Source of the DNA: Paenibacillus vini
Lineage (GTDB): Bacteria; Bacillota; Bacilli; Paenibacillales; Paenibacillaceae
Length of the DNA stretch: 64,000 bases
Reading direction: 5' to 3'
NCBI RefSeq assembly: GCF_018403325.1
Contig: NZ_BOSL01000010.1
Location: forward strand, 1,941 to 65,940
Part shown: positions 59,105 to 64,000 of the stretch, piece by piece
How positions within the stretch are numbered: the stretch's first letter is position 1
How the letters are laid out: each line of letters begins with the position of its first letter
Program-made: the position numbers and the translations under genes
Notes under the pieces: generated by a model
What the model saw: only the letters and a program-made list of their open reading frames with translations
What the model was told of the DNA's origin: nothing
Databases searched by the model: none

Positions 59105-60727
59105 ATGTCTAAAAACAGGAAAAACACGTTAAAAGCAGCCGCCACCGTTACCCTGGCTCTAAGCCTTACGCTTCCTGCAGCGTCGGCTCTCGCCGCTTCC
59201 CCGGCACCCGTTTCCCAAAGCGGAACCGCTCTTGCCCCCTTACGGGAGACGGCAACCGGACTTGGAGCAACGGTACATTGGGATCAGAATAAACAAACAA
59301 TCACGGTCAAAAAGGGCGCCCATGTCCTGGTTCTTCAACCCAATAAGAAAGAAGCTTTGCTGGACGGCCAAACCGTTACTTTAAACAACTCCGTTAGAAT
59401 CGTATCCGGGCAGACACTGATCGAACCCGCTTTTATGAATAAAATATTTCCGACTGCCGAAACTCCGGCCGACCCGGCCGATGACTTCATGGACTTGTTG
59501 AAGGCCGGGAACGGAACCGAAGCCGCGGCTTATGTAGGCCCGGAAGCAGCTGTTCTTCTGTCGGCGGATGTGCTCGGCAAGCTCTGGTCCAACTATGAAA
59601 GTATTTTTGGAAAAGTGTCCGGTCAAGCCGTAAAAACCGAAGCAACCAATTCGGTTCACCGCAATGTGACCTATACATTCCAAGCGGCTAACACTCCGTT
59701 CCTTGTGACCTTAAGAATGAACGCTCAGGGACAAATCGATGATTTCTTTGCCAATACCGTCACACCATCCCTGTATCAAAAACCGGCTTACGACAATTCC
59801 GACGCATACACCGAGCAGGAAATCACCGTAGGCGAAGGGTCCATGGCTCTTCCGGGCACGCTCACTTTGCCAAAAGGGGACGGCTCCTTCCCTGCCGTCG
59901 TCCTCGTTCACGGCTCCGGGCCGCATGACCGCGACTCATCCATCGGCAGTGCCAAGGTGTTTCGCGATCTCGCCGCGGGACTTGCTTCGCAGGGTATCGC
60001 CGTGCTGCGCTACGACAAAGTAACGTATGAGCATTCCATGAAGGTATCGGCCGATCCGAAGTTTACGCTGAAGCGGGAAACGGTGGATGACGCGTTGGCG
60101 GCCGTGAAGCTGTTGAAGAACAACGCCAAAATCGATGCTTCCAAGATTTTTGTGGCCGGTCATAGCCAAGGCGCGTTCGCGGTACCGATGATGATCGATG
60201 CCGACAAGAACGACGATATTGCCGGTGCAATTCTGCTCTCCGGCCCGAGCGGCAAATTTGCCGACATCCTGGCGCTGCAGCAGAAGGAACTGGTGTCCCG
60301 CGTAAAACAAAGCGGCCTCGACGCTACGCTTTTCGAGCAGCAAGCCGCTCAATATACGGCGGTCGCCGATATGGTAAACGACCCGAAATACACAGTCGAC
60401 AACATGCCTGCGAATTTCCCGATGCCTCCGGCCTACTGGTGGTATGAGCAAAAGAATTATGTCCCTTCCGAAGTGGCCAAGAAGCAGACCGGCCCACTCC
60501 TTATTCTCCAGGGAGAGAATGACTGGCAGGTTCCATTAAGCCAGCTTGACGGTTGGAAGCAAGCGCTGAAGGACCGCACCGACGTAGAATACAAGTCCTA
60601 TCCAAAGGTCAACCATCTGTTGGCCGAGTATGACGGAATCTCAATCGGTTCGGAATACTACCAGCCTTCCAACGTATCTAAATCGATCGTTGACGATATC
60701 GCTGCCTGGGTGAAAAAGACTAAATAA
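59105..60727 (+). CDS. Secreted alpha/beta hydrolase with N-terminal stalk and DUF3887-like domains
   Basis: The 540-residue protein has a signal peptide (KNRKNTLKAAATVTLALSLTLPAASALAA), a copper amine oxidase N-terminal-like region (~40-115), a DUF3887-like domain (~125-215; NSVHRNVTYTFQAANTPFLVTLRMNAQGQIDDF) and an alpha/beta hydrolase domain (~240-540) with VLVHGSGPHDRD, nucleophile GHSQGAF, and late acid/His QGENDWQVPLSQL and KVNHLLAEYD. It resembles secreted dienelactone/S9-like esterases. Third gene of the YtrA-type operon, 38 nt after the membrane protein; CTGGAGGG precedes the ATG. Confidence 0.9.
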   Translation: MSKNRKNTLKAAATVTLALSLTLPAASALAASPAPVSQSGTALAPLRETATGLGATVHWDQNKQTITVKKGAHVLVLQPNKKEALLDGQTVTLNNSVRIVSGQTLIEPAFMNKIFPTAETPADPADDFMDLLKAGNGTEAAAYVGPEAAVLLSADVLGKLWSNYESIFGKVSGQAVKTEATNSVHRNVTYTFQAANTPFLVTLRMNAQGQIDDFFANTVTPSLYQKPAYDNSDAYTEQEITVGEGSMALPGTLTLPKGDGSFPAVVLVHGSGPHDRDSSIGSAKVFRDLAAGLASQGIAVLRYDKVTYEHSMKVSADPKFTLKRETVDDALAAVKLLKNNAKIDASKIFVAGHSQGAFAVPMMIDADKNDDIAGAILLSGPSGKFADILALQQKELVSRVKQSGLDATLFEQQAAQYTAVADMVNDPKYTVDNMPANFPMPPAYWWYEQKNYVPSEVAKKQTGPLLILQGENDWQVPLSQLDGWKQALKDRTDVEYKSYPKVNHLLAEYDGISIGSEYYQPSNVSKSIVDDIAAWVKKTK

Positions 60728-60781
60728 TCTTAAAGGATATGACGCGCTGGCACTGATGATGGTGCTGGTGCTGACTTAAAC

Positions 60782-60812
60782 AAACAAGCCCTCAGAATGA
60801 GGGCTTGTTTGT
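60782..60812 (+). terminator. Terminator after the YtrA-type operon
   Basis: AACAAGCCCTC pairs with GAGGGCTTGTT around AGAAT, followed by TGTTGT; a good stem with a modest T tail. Confidence 0.85.
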
Positions 60813-60855
60813 TGTCTATATGAGAGTACATTTGTGATTGAAGTCGATCGAAGTC

Positions 60856-61674
60856 TTAGCCGAGGAAGTATCTTCCTATTTCAGCCGCCAAAGCTTCCGG
60901 CGCCATCATCACCGCAGAATGGTCCTGGCCATCAAGTGTCCGGTGCTCTCCCTGTTCCAGCAGATCCGCCAGCGCTTTTGCCGCTTCGTGGAGGAAAGGG
61001 GGCGAATTTTCGCCGGAGGTAACGCTTACCGGAATGCTGACCTTCCAACGGTCGGCCGGCAAAGGGCGTCCGGATTGAGTACTGCCCATAATTTGCCCGT
61101 CATAAGCCAGTGTATGAGCCATGGAGCTCATTTTGTCCCAAGACGGGTCCGCCTTCATAAACTCGATATATTCGCCAGGCACGCCTACCGCTTCGGTCAT
61201 AAAATATTCCACGGCACCGCTTCGATCATCCTCGGCCACCAGGCGGTTTAAAGTATTCACATATTCCGGCGAGACCGGAGGACGGCTCTCATCTACAATG
61301 AACGGAGGCTCGTATAAAAAGAGTTTATTCACGCCGCTCCCTAATTTGCTTGCCGCTTCCAGGGCCAAGACCGCTCCGGAAGAGCTTCCGAAGAGAAACG
61401 CGCTACCGCCGGCTTCTTTGATCAACGCATGGATATCTTCCACTTCCCGGTCTATCGCATAGGGTGAAGCTTCATTGCTGCCGCCGCGTCCCCGGCGGTC
61501 AAAATTGTACACGGTAAATTGTCCGGCAAGCCGGGCTGCCAATTGTTCGGCATCTGTATGATCTGCGGTCGCAGCGGCCACCAGAATAAGTGCGGGACCT
61601 TCGCCCTGCTTAACAAAGGCAATCTTCGTGCCATCTTTCGAAATTACGCTATTCTTCGACTGAATCAATTCCAT
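60856..61674 (-). CDS. Alpha/beta hydrolase
   Basis: The 272-residue cytoplasmic protein has the fold markers LILVAAATADHTDAEQLAA, NFDRRGRGGSNE, nucleophile FGSSSGAVLALEAA and His in LDGQDHSAVM. The catalytic acid is probably Glu in TSGENSPPFL. It has no signal peptide and no adjacent partner of known function. GGGAGGAAGA lies just before the ATG. It is preceded by repeat copy C, then the AHSA1 gene. Confidence 0.87.
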   Translation of the reverse strand: MELIQSKNSVISKDGTKIAFVKQGEGPALILVAAATADHTDAEQLAARLAGQFTVYNFDRRGRGGSNEASPYAIDREVEDIHALIKEAGGSAFLFGSSSGAVLALEAASKLGSGVNKLFLYEPPFIVDESRPPVSPEYVNTLNRLVAEDDRSGAVEYFMTEAVGVPGEYIEFMKADPSWDKMSSMAHTLAYDGQIMGSTQSGRPLPADRWKVSIPVSVTSGENSPPFLHEAAKALADLLEQGEHRTLDGQDHSAVMMAPEALAAEIGRYFLG

Positions 61675-61714
61675 GCTTCATCTTCCTCCCTAGAAATGTT
61701 TAATATTAATGCGT

Positions 61715-61811
61715 GTTCAAAAAGGCGACTTTTTAGCACCGAGAAGGTTCAAGATTCGATGCCGGGTATGCAACCTGAATCACTTCGTGATCAAAAGATG
61801 ACTTTTTGAAC
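61715..61811. repeat. Dispersed repeat, copy C (97 bp, internally deleted)
   Basis: The copy starts GTTCAAAAAGGC and ends GACTTTTTGAAC. It keeps GAGAAGGTTCAAGATTCGATG and ATCAAAAGATGACTTTTTGA but lacks the central GAGTAGCGGAGC and ACGTGAGCAACG blocks of copies A, B and D. The right border AACCTCT directly abuts the AHSA1 stop codon. Confidence 0.85.
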
Positions 61812-61816
61812 AACCT

Positions 61817-62275
61817 CTATATAAAGTGATTTTCGAGCCGGGTGAGCGTCTCCTTATATCCCTCTATCATGCCCATGGCCTCGGCGGACTCCAGTTGTTT
61901 TACCTCTTGGAACCGGGTAGTTATGGTAAGCTTCGTTCCTCCGGCAATCTCTTCGAAAGCAATGATCGTCGGCATTTCGCTCCCTTCGGCGACATTCCAA
62001 TCCCGATCCGTAAACGAATCGATATAATAGAGCCGGTATGGCTCGCTTACCTCGCAATATGTAGCTTTGCAATACGCTTCATCGCCTTTGCCGTCGACCG
62101 GTGCCAGGCTGTACCGCCAAATGCCGCCGGGTCTCACATCCATTTCATAGACGGTTGCCGTAAAATTTCCGGGCCCCCACCAGTGCACAATATGCTCCGG
62201 CTTGGTCCATCCTAGCCAGGCAAGCTCACGTTTCACGGCAACAGTGCGTTCAATGATAAGCTCCCGCCTATCCAA
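61817..62275 (-). CDS. SRPBCC / AHSA1-like domain protein, unusual start
   Basis: The protein is an AHSA1-type START-fold member (LIIERTVAVKRELAWLGWTKPEHIVHWWGPGNFTA; GGIWRYSL; WTKPEHI), about 152 residues from TTG 62275. The usual AHSA1 N-terminus, KKTKVTKDLDRRELIIERT, continues ten codons upstream in the same frame to an ATC at 62305, with GGAGGG 6 nt before that ATC and an in-frame TAA just upstream. No ATG, GTG or TTG occurs in those ten codons, so either ATC is a rare start, or an original ATG has been mutated, or translation starts at TTG 62275 (weak AAAGG before it). The gene follows an ArsR regulator, a common pairing. Confidence 0.83.
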   Translation of the reverse strand: MDRRELIIERTVAVKRELAWLGWTKPEHIVHWWGPGNFTATVYEMDVRPGGIWRYSLAPVDGKGDEAYCKATYCEVSEPYRLYYIDSFTDRDWNVAEGSEMPTIIAFEEIAGGTKLTITTRFQEVKQLESAEAMGMIEGYKETLTRLENHFI

Positions 62276-62372
62276 ATCTTTGGTGACCTTTGTTTTTTTC
62301 CTGATGAGGAGCCCTCCTTACCCGATCGATCTGGTCGTTAAACGAAATCGAAATGAAAATGTAATTACTCGC

Positions 62373-62702
62373 TTACTCCTCTCCTTGGATTTGAATCAAG
62401 TAATCTTCAAAGCTGTCAAGTCGATCTTCCCATAAACGGCTGAATGAATTGAGCCAGGCGTCCAATTCTTGAAACGGTTGTGCCTCAAGACTGTAAATGC
62501 GTTGCTGCGCCTTACGACGGACACCTACCAGTCCCGCTTCGCTTAAAATGCGCAAATGCCGGGATACCTGAGGTTGGCCAAGTTTTAGTTCTTCTACGAT
62601 GTCGCTAACCGAACGTGGTCCAAGCTTCAATAGCTCCACTATGTTAAACCGGTTAGGCTCTGCAATGGTGAACAAGGTTGTTTGCAAGGCTAAAGTATTC
62701 AT
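62373..62702 (-). CDS. ArsR-family transcriptional regulator
   Basis: From ATG 62702 the product is 109 residues with the ArsR winged helix: TIAEPNRFNIVELLKLGPRSVSDIVEELKLGQPQVSRHLRILSEAGLVGVRRKAQQRIYSL. The metal-binding ELCVCD motif of ArsR/SmtB is absent, so it is the non-metal subgroup that pairs with AHSA1 genes. The ribosome site is weak; a GTG five codons upstream is possible. It probably controls itself and the AHSA1 gene 68-98 nt downstream. Confidence 0.9.
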   Translation of the reverse strand: MNTLALQTTLFTIAEPNRFNIVELLKLGPRSVSDIVEELKLGQPQVSRHLRILSEAGLVGVRRKAQQRIYSLEAQPFQELDAWLNSFSRLWEDRLDSFEDYLIQIQGEE

Positions 62703-62709
62703 GTCCACA

Positions 62710-62729
62710 ATATACACTTAAACGTATAT
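62710..62729. promoter_or_regulatory. Possible ArsR operator
   Basis: ATATAC (62710-62715) and GTATAT (62724-62729) form a 6-bp inverted repeat with an 8-bp centre, just upstream of the arsR-type start codon. Confidence 0.4.
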
Positions 62730-62752
62730 ACATGTCAATGTATATAATACAT

Positions 62753-62790
62753 AAAAAGAAGACCGCTGATCCCAACCTCGGATCAACAGC
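62753..62790 (-). terminator. Terminator downstream of the IclR gene and repeat D
   Basis: On the minus strand GCTGTTGATCC pairs with GGATCAGC around GAGGTTG, followed by GGTCTTCTTTTTAT. Confidence 0.75.
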
Positions 62791-62812
62791 CTGCTTATTA
62801 GTTTAAGTTCGT

Positions 62813-63049
62813 GTTCAAAAAGTCAGGTTTTCAGGACCAAGCGTATGCTTTCGAAGTGCGTTTTTACAAAACGCTTTAGGTCGGATGAAGCTAGGGACTG
62901 AGTAGCGGAGCTAAACGTTTTCGTAGAAAACGACTCCGTAAGCATTTGCTCATAGGGTACGTGAGCAACGGAAGGCCCGGCTGAATTCAAGATTCGACGT
63001 CGGATCCACTTCATGATCTGCTTCGTCATGGAAAGATGACTTTTTGAAC
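62813..63049. repeat. Dispersed repeat, copy D (237 bp, longest)
   Basis: The copy starts GTTCAAAAAGTC and ends GACTTTTTGAAC, with all blocks of copies A and B plus two extra inserts: AAGTGCGTTTTTACAAAACG-type and AACGTTTTCGTAGAAAACG-type hairpin sequences. Its right border AACCTCTT abuts the IclR stop codon. Confidence 0.85.
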
Positions 63050-63056
63050 AACCTCT

Positions 63057-63803
63057 TTAAGTATGAATCATCATGCCCATTTCCCGGGCCGTTTCGATCA
63101 AGACCGGGGCGAAGTCCTCCAGCGTCTGGGGCGACAGTCGGCTGACCGGTCCGGAGACGGAAAGGGCCGCGGCGACTTTCCCGGTCCGGTCAAAGATCGG
63201 GGCCGCTACCGCCGCCGCGCCGGGCTCCCGTTCCTCATAGCTCGTAGCGTAGCCGAGCTTGCGGATCTCCTGTAGCTGGGCGACATATGCGGGCCGGTCC
63301 ACCGCCGCCGGCCAGTCGGCGCTCTCCAGCACGGCGCGGACGATCGCCTCCTCCGCATAGGCAACCAGCACTTTGCTGGATGCTCCGACGTACAGGGGCA
63401 GCCTTGCACCGACCTGCGCGACCCGACGGATCGCCTGGTTGCTCTGTACCGCCTGAATGCGCAGCCGGTCCGTTCCATCGCGCAAATACAGGCTTACCGT
63501 TTCTCCGAGCCGGTCGCGAAGCTGTTCCATTTGCGGCAGCAGCAGGATGGCCGGATCATCATTTTGGGACAAATGGGCCGAAAGCTCCCATATTTTCAAA
63601 CCGAGACGGTATTTCTCCGTCGCCGAGTTGCGGATGACGAACCCCTTCTCCTCCAACGTAGTCAGCAAACGGTGCACCGTACTCTTATGAAGCCCAATTT
63701 CACCCGCAATCTCGGTCAGGCCCAGATCGCTGTCCTTCGTAAAACACATTAATATATCAAGCGCCCTCTCTACGGCGCGTACAGTAAGTTTCCGATCTTC
63801 CAT
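63057..63803 (-). CDS. IclR-family transcriptional regulator
   Basis: The 248-residue regulator has an N-terminal winged helix (RAVERALDILMCF, LTEIAGEIGLHKSTVHRLLTTLEEKGFV) and a C-terminal effector domain (~80-245) with ASSKVLVAYAEE and REPGAAAVAAPIFDRTGKVAAALSVSGP. IclR proteins respond to small carboxylates or aromatics; no catabolic partner lies in the window, so the target may be to the right of 64000. The start has AAGGAGGGG nearby. Confidence 0.93.
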   Translation of the reverse strand: MEDRKLTVRAVERALDILMCFTKDSDLGLTEIAGEIGLHKSTVHRLLTTLEEKGFVIRNSATEKYRLGLKIWELSAHLSQNDDPAILLLPQMEQLRDRLGETVSLYLRDGTDRLRIQAVQSNQAIRRVAQVGARLPLYVGASSKVLVAYAEEAIVRAVLESADWPAAVDRPAYVAQLQEIRKLGYATSYEEREPGAAAVAAPIFDRTGKVAAALSVSGPVSRLSPQTLEDFAPVLIETAREMGMMIHT

Positions 63804-63824
63804 CAGGAAACCACCCCTCCTTAA

Positions 63825-63883
63825 GTTTCACTGCATGAAACGCGGTTACATAAATTATAAAGACAGGGACAGGGTTCCGTCAA
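63825..63883 (-). promoter_or_regulatory. IclR gene promoter with palindrome
   Basis: On the minus strand TTGACG (63883-63878), 18 bp, TATAAT (63859-63854). GTTTCA-CTGCA-TGAAAC (63825-63841) lies at about the start of transcription and could be an autoregulatory site. Nothing further is recognised to the window end. Confidence 0.65.
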
Positions 63884-64000
63884 TGAATCACAGCCAATTA
63901 TACCCTTGCATTGACATAAAGGACGCCTCATCATACGATAATTTTATAGGATTCGTCTCGTTTCGACATATTCCGATTATATTCTTGTCATCCGGTTATA

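Noticed and set aside
62823-63029. Minus-strand ORF of 68 codons
   Set aside because: It lies entirely inside repeat copy D and has no coding features.

Overview
The window looks like chromosomal DNA from a Gram-positive, endospore-former-type Firmicute of the Paenibacillus/Cohnella kind. This is inferred from gene content and style: strong AGGAGG-type ribosome sites, an S-layer-anchored (SLH) glycosidase, LytR-CpsA-Psr and MoxR/DUF58/transglutaminase genes, YesM/YesN-type two-component regulation of a sugar ABC transporter, copper-amine-oxidase-type stalk domains on secreted enzymes, a guanine riboswitch and PurBoxes. No rRNA, tRNA, CRISPR or prophage genes were seen.

Layout. 1-6025 (minus): the start of a secreted protein with a long Thr-Pro repeat that runs off the edge, then a surface-glycan module (GtrA flippase, polyprenyl-phosphate glycosyltransferase, and a 1292-residue protein that joins two GT-C membrane glycosyltransferases). 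6206-8173: a purine permease under PurBoxes, a guanine riboswitch and a leader terminator. 8343-12146: a cell-wall-anchored GH43 enzyme. 12542-20961 (minus): guaA, a transglutaminase/DUF58/MoxR operon, a polysaccharide deacetylase and bcp. 21114-23718 (plus): an LCP protein and hemL. 23783-35964 (minus): an alpha-glucoside system made of a binding protein, two permeases, YesN/YesM regulators, pgmB and two GH65 phosphorylase-type enzymes. 36079-44612: a sulfur-scavenging cluster with a formylglycine-generating enzyme, two TauD-type dioxygenases, a sulfonate-type ABC transporter and an arylsulfatase. 44963-63803: mostly housekeeping and small regulatory units (methyltransferase, GDSL esterase, inositol phosphatase, fabI, uvsE, ddl, acnA, a MarR/hydrolase pair, a YtrA-type operon, ArsR/AHSA1, IclR).

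Two regulatory systems can be read directly from the DNA. (1) All three transcription units of the sulfur cluster begin with the same small leader: AATCGACT, a covarying mini-hairpin, then AGAGATT. It can fold as an antiterminator that competes with an adjacent intrinsic terminator. I do not recognise this element; it is the best candidate for an undescribed system here. (2) Three promoters of the alpha-glucoside system carry two direct repeats (core GCnCAT) exactly 21 bp apart, with the proximal core exactly 22 bp from a -10-like hexamer, as expected for the YesN/AraC-type regulator encoded in the cluster.

Other structural points: a four-copy dispersed repeat ending in GTTCAAAAAGTC/GACTTTTTGAAC, one copy of which lies between the guanine riboswitch terminator and the permease gene; and four TTGGAT-n3-ATCCAA dyads spaced 52, 63 and 52 bp (about 5, 6 and 5 helical turns) between convergent sulfur genes.
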